This document shows, piece by piece, positions 55,108-62,355 of a DNA stretch of 64,000 nucleotides. The notes beneath the pieces are model-generated. The model searched no databases. It was not told the DNA's origin and saw only the letters and a program-made list of their open reading frames with translations. Each line of letters opens with the position of its first letter. Positions within the stretch are counted from its first letter, which is position 1. Origin of the DNA: Mycolicibacterium aurum (GTDB lineage: Bacteria; Actinomycetota; Actinomycetes; Mycobacteriales; Mycobacteriaceae); NCBI GenBank assembly GCA_900078775.1, contig LT549889.1:806001-870000 (forward strand), in the 5' to 3' direction. A program made the translations under genes and the position numbers.

Positions 55108-55907
55108 TAGCGCGCCTGCCAGTTGGGGGCGCGCTTCTCCACGAACGCCCGCGGCCCTTCTAAAGCGTCCTCGGTGCGGGTGACGCGCTCGCGGAACGTC
55201 TCGGCCAGGATCTCGCCCTCGTGCAGCGGAAGGTCGAGGGTCTTGTGGATGGCCAGCCGGGTGCCGCGAACCGCCAGTGGCGCATTGAGATTCACGGTGT
55301 CGGCGATCTCGTGGGCGCGTTCCAGCAGCTTGTCGTGCTCCACGATCTCGGTGATCAGCCCGAGGTCGTAGGCGCGCTGCACGGTCATCCGTTCGTGCTT
55401 GCCCATCAGCGCCATCCGCAGTGCCACCGAGCGGGGCAGCGCCTTGGCCAGGCGCACCATCTCGCGGGCGGCGACCAGACCGATGCTGACGTGCGGGTCG
55501 AAGAAGGTGGCCTGATCGGAGGCGATGACGATATCGCCGGTGGTGACCCAGTCCAGCCCGGCGCCGCAGCAGATGCCGTTGACGGCCACGATGACCGGTT
55601 TGGTCATGCTGCGGAACGGCGGGGTGCCCTCCTGCGGGGCCTCCCACTGCTCATAGGTGGACAGATACGGCCGCTCGTTGATCACCTTGCCGTCGCCGGG
55701 GATCTCCTTGACGTCGGCCCCGGTGCAGAAGGCCCGCCCGGTGGCGGTGACGATCATCAGCCACACATTGTCGTCGTCCTCGGCCTGCTGGTAGGCGGTC
55801 CGCAACTCGGTGATCATGTGCGGGGACAGCGCATTGAGTGCATCGGGCCGATTCATCGTGATGGTGGCCTTGTGGCCGTCCACCTCGTATTTGATGGTCT
55901 CGTACAT
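55107..55907 (-). CDS. Crotonase-family protein
   Basis: A 266-residue enoyl-CoA hydratase/isomerase-fold protein. Oxyanion loops 'RAFCTGADVK' and 'NGICCGAGLDW'. The glutamate positions hold Asp and His ('ATFFDPHVSIGLV'). ATG 55905-55907 (MYETIKYEV) is preferred over a GTG six bases upstream, because AAAGG lies at the right distance. Middle of three tandem crotonases. Confidence 0.88.
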   Translation of the reverse strand: MYETIKYEVDGHKATITMNRPDALNALSPHMITELRTAYQQAEDDDNVWLMIVTATGRAFCTGADVKEIPGDGKVINERPYLSTYEQWEAPQEGTPPFRSMTKPVIVAVNGICCGAGLDWVTTGDIVIASDQATFFDPHVSIGLVAAREMVRLAKALPRSVALRMALMGKHERMTVQRAYDLGLITEIVEHDKLLERAHEIADTVNLNAPLAVRGTRLAIHKTLDLPLHEGEILAETFRERVTRTEDALEGPRAFVEKRAPNWQAR

Positions 55908-55916
55908 GCTCACCTT

Positions 55917-56711
55917 TCAGCGGCCGGTGAAGTTCGGGTCGCGGCGTTCCCGGAACGCCGCCAGTCCCTCTTTGAAATCTGCGGTGCGGCAGGATAGTTC
56001 CAGGTTGGACAGTTCCTGGCTCAGGGACTGCGCCAGGGTGGCGTGCTGGCCGTAGCCGATGGCCTGTTTGGCCAGGCCGATCGCGACGGTGGGCCCGCCG
56101 GCCAGCCGGGCCAACAGTGTGTCGACCGCCGTGTCCACTTCGTCGGCGGGCACCGCACTGTGGATCAGTCCCCAATCGGCGGCCTGTGCACCGCTGACCT
56201 TCTCGCCGAGCAGCAGCATCCGCTTGGCGCGGGCGACACCGGCGAGCCGGGGGAGCAGCCAGGTGGATCCGGTATCGGGGGTGAAGCCGCGGGACAGGAA
56301 CGGCTCCCAGAAGGTGGCGTCGGTGTCGGCGATGGCGAAGTCGGCGGCCAGCGCGAGGTTGCAGCCCAGCCCGACGGCCCAGCCGCGCACCGCGACGACC
56401 ACCGGCAGCTGGATGGTGGCGACGAGTTCGACGACCCGGTTCGCGCCGTGCGGGATGCGCCGGACCAGGTCTCCGGTGCGGGGCCGTTGTGTGGTGTTGT
56501 TGGTGGACACCCAGTCGGCCCCGGTGCAGAAGTGTTCACCGGCACCGGTTATGGCGACGGCGCGCAACGAGTCGTCGCTGGCGGCGGCGGTGAGGACCCG
56601 GACCAGCTCGTCGATCATCGGATGGCTCAACGAGTTTCGTCGCTCGGGGCGGTCGAGGGTGATGCGCAGGACGGAGTCCGCGCGGATGGTGGTCACCGAA
56701 CCGTCGCTCAC
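55917..56711 (-). CDS. Crotonase-family protein, PaaG/isomerase-like
   Basis: A 264-residue protein from GTG 56709-56711. Oxyanion loops 'EHFCTGADWV' and 'RGWAVGLGCNLAL'. The hydratase glutamates are Asn and Phe, but the segment 'GFTPDTGSTWLLPRLAG' carries the aspartate of PaaG-type isomerases. A double-bond or ring-epoxide isomerase role is therefore possible. First gene of the six-gene minus-strand operon; it faces the GntR gene. Confidence 0.88.
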   Translation of the reverse strand: MSDGSVTTIRADSVLRITLDRPERRNSLSHPMIDELVRVLTAAASDDSLRAVAITGAGEHFCTGADWVSTNNTTQRPRTGDLVRRIPHGANRVVELVATIQLPVVVAVRGWAVGLGCNLALAADFAIADTDATFWEPFLSRGFTPDTGSTWLLPRLAGVARAKRMLLLGEKVSGAQAADWGLIHSAVPADEVDTAVDTLLARLAGGPTVAIGLAKQAIGYGQHATLAQSLSQELSNLELSCRTADFKEGLAAFRERRDPNFTGR

Positions 56712-56733
56712 CTGGCACCCGGCCTTTCCAAAT

Positions 56734-56754
56734 CCATACAGTTGCCCATACAGT
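56734..56754. repeat. Direct repeat CCATACAGT in the crotonase/GntR divergent promoter
   Basis: CCATACAGT at 56734-56742 and 56746-56754, a 12-base step. Each resembles half of the ACTGTAATACTTACAGT site, so the same TetR-type regulator might bind here. Lies 23 bases before the crotonase start. Confidence 0.4.
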
Positions 56755-56768
56755 AGGCGATCCGGTTA

Positions 56769-56786
56769 CTATCTTGTACAAGTTAG
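56769..56786. promoter_or_regulatory. GntR/FadR-type operator candidate
   Basis: CTATCTTGTACAAGTTAG is palindromic in 16 of 18 positions, with the perfect core CTTGTACAAG (56773-56782). It lies 17 bases before the GntR start and has the TGT/ACA shape of FadR-subfamily sites. Autoregulation and control of the divergent operon are likely. Confidence 0.65.
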
Positions 56787-56802
56787 CAAGGAAAGGTGGT
56801 CG

Positions 56803-57570
56803 ATGGAAGGACGCACCCGGCGGATCCGGCAGCCTCGGGTTGCCGAGATCGTGGCGTCCAAGCTGCGTGACGACATCCTGTCCGGGCGACTGCGAGCCGG
56901 CGACATCCTGCCCACCCAGGAGAGCCTGTACTCCGAATTCGGTGTCAGTCCACCGGCGCTGCGGGAGGCCATCCACCTGTTGGAGACCGACGGACTGATC
57001 TCGGTGCGGCGCGGCAACGTGGGTGGCGCGGTGGTGCAGCTACCGTCGGCCGAGCGCACCGCGCACATGATCGGCATGGTGCTGCAGACCCGTTCGGCCA
57101 CCCCGGCCGACGTCAGCGGGGCGCTGCTGCACCTGGAACCGATCTGCGCCGGGATGTGTGCCGGCCGCGAGGATCGGCATACCGAGGTGGTGCCCTATCT
57201 GCAGGACGAAATCGACCTCCAGACGGCACGATTCGATGACCCGGCCCAGTTCGTGCGCACCGCCCGCCGGTTCCACGAGGCGCTGGTGGCCCGGTGTGGC
57301 AACGAACCGATGATCCTGCTGATCGGCTCGCTGGAACTCATCTGGTCCAGCCACGAATCATCGGTGTGGGGCGACGAGGACACGATGGACGAGAAGACCA
57401 TGCGGGCCGCCCTGCGCGACCATCAACGTCTGCTCGACGCCATCGCCGACGGCAACGCCGCCCGCGCGACCAAGCTCGCCACCGACCATCTCACCGCGGC
57501 ACGACGGACCACCCTGGCCGCCGGTACCGACAAAACCATTGAAGCGAGGCTGATCTCACATGACCGATGA
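56803..57570 (+). CDS. GntR-family regulator, FCD subfamily
   Basis: A 255-residue regulator from ATG 56803 with GGAAAGG just upstream. Winged helix 'ESLYSEFGVSPPALREAIHLLETDGLISVRRG', then a helical FCD domain with possible metal ligands ('RRFHEALVARCG', 'ALRDHQRLLDAI', 'ATDHLTAA'). Its 3' end overlaps the next crotonase by 11 bases, so they are coupled. It likely controls both divergent transcripts. Confidence 0.9.
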   Translation: MEGRTRRIRQPRVAEIVASKLRDDILSGRLRAGDILPTQESLYSEFGVSPPALREAIHLLETDGLISVRRGNVGGAVVQLPSAERTAHMIGMVLQTRSATPADVSGALLHLEPICAGMCAGREDRHTEVVPYLQDEIDLQTARFDDPAQFVRTARRFHEALVARCGNEPMILLIGSLELIWSSHESSVWGDEDTMDEKTMRAALRDHQRLLDAIADGNAARATKLATDHLTAARRTTLAAGTDKTIEARLISHDR

Positions 57571-58426
57571 CCGGGTGCTCTTCGAGGTCGATGCGGAGAA
57601 CCGCATCGCCACCATCACGCTGAACAACCCCAAGCAGCGCAACTCCTATGACGCCGCGATGCGCGGGGAGATCGCCCGCTACCTCGACATCGTCGCCGAG
57701 GACGACGACATCACCGTGGTGCTGCTGCGCGGGGCGGAGGGCGTGTTCAGTACAGGTGCGGACATGAACAACGCCTACGGCTGGTATGGCCAGGGCAAGG
57801 AGCCGCCCAAGAAGTCCCGGCCCAGCCAGCGTCGCCGACTCACGGTGGACCGCAAGTCCTTTGACTTCTACCACAACTTCCTGGGTTTCCCGAAGGTCAC
57901 CGTCGGTGAGATCGGCGGCTACGCGCTGGGCGGCGGATTCGAGATGGCATTGATGACCGACATCTCGGTGATCGCCCGCGACACCAAGATCGGCATGCCC
58001 GCCACCCGGTTCCTGGGCCCGGCGCTGGGCAGCCTGCACATGTTCTTCCACCGGCTCGGGCCGGTGCTGGCCCGCCGGATGCTGCTGACCGGCGACATCA
58101 TCGAGGCCGGCTCGATCGAACACCTGGGCGTGTTCACCGACACCTGCGATGCGGGCCAGGTTCAGGCCCGGGCCATGTATTGGGCGCTCAAGGCGGCCAA
58201 GATGCCGGCCGACGGTGTGGTGATCGCCAAGGAGGCGTTCCGGCTGGTCGAGCAGAGCCAGGCCTACCAGGGCGAGGAGGTGGCCAGCTACCTGTTCCAC
58301 GCCTACGGCACCAACCTGCAGTTCTCACCGGGCGAGTTCAACTTCGTCAAGACCCGCGCCGAACACGGCACCAAGGAGGCGTTCCGGCTGCGTGACGAGC
58401 ATTTCCACGTCCCCGAGCCCAGCTGA
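57560..58426 (+). CDS. Enoyl-CoA hydratase/isomerase family protein
   Basis: A 288-residue crotonase. Oxyanion loops 'GVFSTGADMN' and 'GGYALGGGFEMALM'; the first glutamate (Glu144 equivalent) is kept, the second falls on Ala ('KIGMPATRFLG'). An insert of about 25 basic residues ('KEPPKKSRPSQRRR') follows the first loop and is unusual for the family. The C-terminal 'HFHVPEPS' is long. Downstream of the GntR gene in the same transcript. Confidence 0.9.
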   Translation: MTDDRVLFEVDAENRIATITLNNPKQRNSYDAAMRGEIARYLDIVAEDDDITVVLLRGAEGVFSTGADMNNAYGWYGQGKEPPKKSRPSQRRRLTVDRKSFDFYHNFLGFPKVTVGEIGGYALGGGFEMALMTDISVIARDTKIGMPATRFLGPALGSLHMFFHRLGPVLARRMLLTGDIIEAGSIEHLGVFTDTCDAGQVQARAMYWALKAAKMPADGVVIAKEAFRLVEQSQAYQGEEVASYLFHAYGTNLQFSPGEFNFVKTRAEHGTKEAFRLRDEHFHVPEPS

Positions 58427-58514
58427 GTTCACCCCGCCCAACCGATCGAACGGGTGCAAGGGTGCGGGGTGGATCGCGCCATTCCGGCAGTCTCGCTAAC
58501 CAAGCGGGCATTAC

Positions 58515-58528
58515 AAATGCTAGCGTTT
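58515..58528. promoter_or_regulatory. Near-perfect palindrome upstream of the thiolase
   Basis: AAATGCTAGCGTTT, palindromic in 12 of 14 bases around GCTAGC, 43 bases before the thiolase ATG. CTGTAAGTA overlaps its right flank (58529-58537) and is the reverse of half of the 45947 site. Confidence 0.4.
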
Positions 58529-58570
58529 CTGTAAGTACGATCGACAATCGAGAGATTCGAGGTTCCGCCC

Positions 58571-59746
58571 ATGCCCAGCCCCGTCATCGTCGGTGCGGCC
58601 CGCACCGCCATCGGCCGGTCCTTCAAGGGGACGCTGGTCAACACTCCGCCGGAGGAACTGCTCACCCCGGTGCTGGCCGAGGTGGTGCGTCGGGCCGGTA
58701 TCGACCCCTCGGTGATCGACGATCTGATCATCGCCGAGTCGAACTACGGTGGCGGCGATCTGGCCCGCTACTGCGCCGACATCCTGGGCTGGCAGGCGGT
58801 GCCCGGCCAGGCCGTCAACCGGCACTGCGCGGGCAGCCTGACCGCGATCGGCAACGCATCCGCGCACGTCGCCTCCGGGATGGAACGTGTCGTGATCGGC
58901 GGTGGTGTGCAGTCGCTGTCGATGACCCCGCTGACCAATTGGCGCATCCCGGGCCCCGAGCTCAAGTTCGAAGAGCGCTGGATGACACCCACCCACGTGG
59001 AGACCCCGGACGCACCCATGCGGGACATGTCCATCACGGTCGGCTGGAACACCGCCCAGTCCGCGGGCATCACCCGCGAGGACATGGACGCCTGGGCGGC
59101 GCGGTCGCACCAGCGTGCGGTGGCCGCGCAGGACGCGGGCAAGTTCCTCGACGAGATCGTGCCGATCAAGGTGACCCAGGCCGACGGGTCGGTTATCGAG
59201 TTCAGCGTCGACGAGCACCCGCGCCGCGGCACCACCGCCGAGAAGCTCGCCGAACTCAAGGTCCTGCATCCGGAGATCGAAGGATTCTCCATCACCGCGG
59301 GCAACAGCAGTGGCACCAATGACGCTGCCGCTGCTGTCGCGGTGGTCGGCGACGACTACGCGGCCGCGGAGAACCTCAAGGTGCTGGCCAAGGTGAAGGC
59401 CTGGGGTTCGGTCGGCGTGGCCGCCCGCGACACCGGTCTGGGTGGCGTGAAGGTCATCGGCCACGTGCTGGACCGGGCCGGCCTGAAGCCCTCCGATGTC
59501 GCGCTCTGGGAGATCAACGAGGCGTTCGCCTCGGTGCCGATCGCCGCGGTGCGCGAGTATGGCATCGACGAGGATCTGGTCAACTTCTCCGGTAGCGGTT
59601 GCAGCCTGGGACACCCGATCTCGGCTTCCGGGGCCCGGATGGTGACCACCCTGATCTACGAACTGCAGCGCCGTGGCGGCGGCATCGGTGTGGCCGCGAT
59701 GTGCGCCGGCGGCGGCCAGGGTGGTGGGCTCGTGATCGAGGTCTGA
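58571..59746 (+). CDS. Acetyl-CoA C-acyltransferase (thiolase)
   Basis: A 391-residue thiolase. Active site Cys86 in 'VNRHCAGSLTAI', His348 in 'CSLGHPISASGAR', Cys378 in 'AAMCAGGGQGG', and 'EINEAFASV'. It is from a different subgroup than the 38 kb thiolase. It is alone in its transcript, with its own palindromic promoter region and a strong terminator 36 bases after the stop. Confidence 0.94.
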   Translation: MPSPVIVGAARTAIGRSFKGTLVNTPPEELLTPVLAEVVRRAGIDPSVIDDLIIAESNYGGGDLARYCADILGWQAVPGQAVNRHCAGSLTAIGNASAHVASGMERVVIGGGVQSLSMTPLTNWRIPGPELKFEERWMTPTHVETPDAPMRDMSITVGWNTAQSAGITREDMDAWAARSHQRAVAAQDAGKFLDEIVPIKVTQADGSVIEFSVDEHPRRGTTAEKLAELKVLHPEIEGFSITAGNSSGTNDAAAAVAVVGDDYAAAENLKVLAKVKAWGSVGVAARDTGLGGVKVIGHVLDRAGLKPSDVALWEINEAFASVPIAAVREYGIDEDLVNFSGSGCSLGHPISASGARMVTTLIYELQRRGGGIGVAAMCAGGGQGGGLVIEV

Positions 59747-59765
59747 TCAACCCCCCAGGTCTGAG

Positions 59766-60515
59766 CTACCCGGCGGATTTACCCCGGCCCTTCTGGGCCG
59801 GGGTTTTCGCTTTACCGCCGCTTTCCAGTCGGCGGGCGGCGTGCTCGAGAATGCAGTCCAGCCCGAACTCGAAGTTGTTCTCGTCCGAGGCGCCGAAGCT
59901 GTGGCCCTCACCGGTCACCTTGGCCAGCAGCGGGGCGACGTCCGGATCGATCACCAGGGTCTGGTCGTAGGCGCCCGGGCCCTCGTCGCCGGCCTGGTTC
60001 TTCTCGGCGAGGCGTTGCAGCACCACCGAACCGCGCACGTGCAGCGTCACCGCCGAATACGTGTCGAAGGCGTCCTCGGGACTGAGCCCGGCCTCGACCA
60101 GTCCGGAGATCGCCTTCTCCATCTCCAGCACGCCGACCTTGGCGGCACGTGGGCTCAACGCGGCCCGAATCAGGATGAGATCGCACAGGATCGGGTTGCC
60201 GACGAACGTCTTGCGCATGGTGCGGGCGTGGTTGCGCAGCGTCTCGCGCCAGTCCCGCGCCTCGACATACGGTGTGGCGAAGACGTACTCGCTCAGCGCC
60301 CGGTCGGTCATCGCGTTCAGCAAGTCGTCCTTCTTGCGGAAATACCAGTAGATGCTGGTCACCCCGACGCCGAGATGCTTGCCCAGCAAGGGCATGCTGA
60401 GATTGTCGATGCCGACCTGCTCGGCGAGTTCGAAGGCGCCCTTGATGATGTCGTCGGGGTTGATCGATCCGCGCTCGCGTCGCTGTCGTTTCTCAGCGAC
60501 CGGTTGCTTGGCCAC
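59766..60515 (-). CDS. TetR-family regulator
   Basis: A 249-residue repressor, longer than usual. Helix-turn-helix 'LSMPLLGKHLGVGVTSIYWYFRKKDDLLNAM' after a basic N-terminal tail ('EKRQRRERG'). The C-terminal domain is TetR_C-like ('TYSAVTLHVRGSVVLQRLAEKN'), and it ends in a basic tail 'GKAKTPAQKGRGKSAG', whose coding DNA also forms the terminator hairpin of the convergent thiolase. The site 60612-60628 in the divergent gap is its probable operator. Confidence 0.9.
   Translation of the reverse strand: MAKQPVAEKRQRRERGSINPDDIIKGAFELAEQVGIDNLSMPLLGKHLGVGVTSIYWYFRKKDDLLNAMTDRALSEYVFATPYVEARDWRETLRNHARTMRKTFVGNPILCDLILIRAALSPRAAKVGVLEMEKAISGLVEAGLSPEDAFDTYSAVTLHVRGSVVLQRLAEKNQAGDEGPGAYDQTLVIDPDVAPLLAKVTGEGHSFGASDENNFEFGLDCILEHAARRLESGGKAKTPAQKGRGKSAG
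59782..59807 (+). terminator. Rho-independent terminator of the thiolase, inside the TetR coding end
   Basis: CCCCGGCCC / GGGCCGGGG (nine-base perfect stem) with a TTCT loop and TTTT. It is 36 bases after the thiolase stop and lies in the coding sequence for the last residues of the convergent TetR gene. Confidence 0.75.
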
Positions 60516-60611
60516 GGGGCACCTCTCTCACATCGGATAGTGAACCGTCAAGCTTACCGGTAGCCCTACCGTCGTGCCGGTGCGCGCATTCTCGGCGGAT
60601 TCCCGCTGGCT

Positions 60612-60628
60612 ACCGTAATACCTATAGT
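60612..60628. promoter_or_regulatory. TetR operator candidate between the TetR and echA genes
   Basis: ACCGTAATACCTATAGT is 14 of 17 identical to the perfect palindrome 45947-45963. It lies 57 bases before the echA start and 97 bases before the TetR start, where one protein could control both. Confidence 0.65.
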
Positions 60629-60684
60629 AATGTTTTCCGGGATCTGATCTGACTTACTCAACGCCGATAAGCGAGGTTTTCCGA

Positions 60685-61446
60685 GTGGCCGACGAAATCC
60701 TGACCGAGCGCCGGGGTCGCACCCTGGTCATCACCATCAACCGGCCGGAGGCTCGCAACGCCTTCAATCTGCCGGTGGCACAAGGCCTTGCGGCCGCGAT
60801 GGACGAGCTCGACGACAGCCCGGAACTGTCGGTCGGCGTGCTCACCGGTGCGGGTGGGAACTTCAGTGCCGGTATGGATCTCAAGGCCTTCGCCTCCGGT
60901 GAGCTGCCCTACGTGCCCGGCCGGGGCATCGGGTTCACCGAACGACCGCCGCGCAAACCGCTGATCGCGGCCGTGGAGGGTTACGCCCTGGCCGGTGGCA
61001 CCGAGATGGTGCTGGCCACCGACCTCATCGTGGCGTCGCGGGAAGCCAAGTTCGGCATCCCCGAGGTCAAGCGCGGCCTGGTGGCCGGCGGCGGCGGGCT
61101 GCTGCGTCTGCCGCATCGCATCCCGTACCAGAAGGCCCTCGAGCTCGCGCTCACCGGTGAGAACTTCACCGCCGAACAGGCCGTGGAGTGGGGCTTCGTC
61201 AACAAGCTGACCGAGCCCGGCGAAGCGCTGGCCGGTGCGCTGGAACTGGCCGAGAAGATCACCGCCAACGGGCCACTCGCGGTCGCGGCGACCAAGGAGA
61301 TCATCGTCAAGTCCGCCGAGTGGAGTCAGGCCGAGATGTGGGAGAAGCAGAACGCCATCATGGCCCCGGTGTTCGGCTCCAAGGACGCCATCGAGGGCGC
61401 CACCGCGTTCGCCGAGAAGCGCGCCCCGAACTGGACCGGCAGCTGA
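60685..61446 (+). CDS. Enoyl-CoA hydratase with both catalytic glutamates
   Basis: A 253-residue crotonase from GTG 60685. Loops 'GNFSAGMDLK' and 'EGYALAGGTEMVLA'. Both hydratase glutamates are kept (TEM and 'KFGIPEVKRGLVAGGGG'), so it is the best candidate in the region for a true hydratase. Divergent from its probable regulator; followed after 23 bases by an SDR. Confidence 0.93.
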   Translation: MADEILTERRGRTLVITINRPEARNAFNLPVAQGLAAAMDELDDSPELSVGVLTGAGGNFSAGMDLKAFASGELPYVPGRGIGFTERPPRKPLIAAVEGYALAGGTEMVLATDLIVASREAKFGIPEVKRGLVAGGGGLLRLPHRIPYQKALELALTGENFTAEQAVEWGFVNKLTEPGEALAGALELAEKITANGPLAVAATKEIIVKSAEWSQAEMWEKQNAIMAPVFGSKDAIEGATAFAEKRAPNWTGS

Positions 61447-61469
61447 TCGCCCGGGGGCGCTGAGCGACA

Positions 61470-62267
61470 ATGGATCTCGGGTTCGCGGGGGCGGCCACCG
61501 TGGTGGTGGGCGGTGGCCGCGGGATGGGCTTCGCCACCGCGCAATGTCTGGCAGATGACGGCGCGCGGGTGGCCCTCGTCGGGCGGTCCGGTGCGGTACT
61601 CGACGCCGCCGCCGCGGATCTGGCCCGTCGGGGGAGTCCGGACGCGGTGGCGGTCGTCGCCGACATCGGTGATGACGACGCAGTGCGGCGGGCGTTCGCC
61701 GAACTCGGGCAGCGGTGGGACGGGCAGCTCAATGCCCTGATCAACACCGTCGGGCCGGATGCGGCCGGCAACTTCGAGGAGTTGACCGACGAGCAGTGGC
61801 GGGAGGCCTTCGACGCCGGCCTGATGGGCATGGTGCGCTGTGTCCGGGCGGCGTTGCCGTTGCTGCGCAAGGCCGAATGGGCACGCATCGTGAACTTCTC
61901 GGCGCACTCCACACAGCGGCAGAGCACCCGACTGCCCGCCTACACCGCGGCCAAGGCCGCGCTGACCAGCGTGTCGAAGAACCTGTCCCTGCAACTGGCG
62001 CCCGACGAGATCATGGTCAACGTGGTGTCGCCGGGCAGCATCTCGTCCGAGGCGCTGCGGGGCTGGGCGGCATCGGTCGGGGTGGACGGCGACGATCCGT
62101 ACGCCCTGATGGCGGCCATCGACGAGCACTTCGGTCACCCCGCGCACCTGCCCCGGGCCGGACTACCCGGTGAGATCGGCCCGGTGGCCGCCTTTCTGGC
62201 GTCCAAACGGAACTCGTATATGACGGGCGCCAACATCAACGTCGACGGCGGCAGCGACTTCACCTGA
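61470..62267 (+). CDS. Short-chain dehydrogenase/reductase
   Basis: A 265-residue SDR. Cofactor motif is 'VVGGGRGMGFATA' (first Gly-rich loop slightly changed), 'NTVGPDAAG' in place of NNAG, catalytic 'FSAHSTQ' and 'YTAAKAALT' (Tyr-xxx-Lys). It follows echA and probably oxidises its 3-hydroxyacyl-CoA product. The TVGP change is uncommon. Confidence 0.92.
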   Translation: MDLGFAGAATVVVGGGRGMGFATAQCLADDGARVALVGRSGAVLDAAAADLARRGSPDAVAVVADIGDDDAVRRAFAELGQRWDGQLNALINTVGPDAAGNFEELTDEQWREAFDAGLMGMVRCVRAALPLLRKAEWARIVNFSAHSTQRQSTRLPAYTAAKAALTSVSKNLSLQLAPDEIMVNVVSPGSISSEALRGWAASVGVDGDDPYALMAAIDEHFGHPAHLPRAGLPGEIGPVAAFLASKRNSYMTGANINVDGGSDFT

Positions 62268-62313
62268 ACCGGTCGGGCGGAAAAGGAACTGGCAGCGGAC
62301 CCGGAAATGCCAA

Positions 62314-62342
62314 CGTCGCGCCACCGAAACGGTGACGCGACG
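62314..62342. terminator. Hairpin between convergent genes
   Basis: CGTCGCG/CGCGACG outer stem (62314-62320, 62336-62342) and CACCG-AAA-CGGTG inner stem (62322-62334), separated by one C/A mismatch. Lies between the SDR and the envelope protein gene, so it can end transcription in both directions. No long T-tract. Confidence 0.55.
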
Positions 62343-62355
62343 CTGGGTCTCACTG

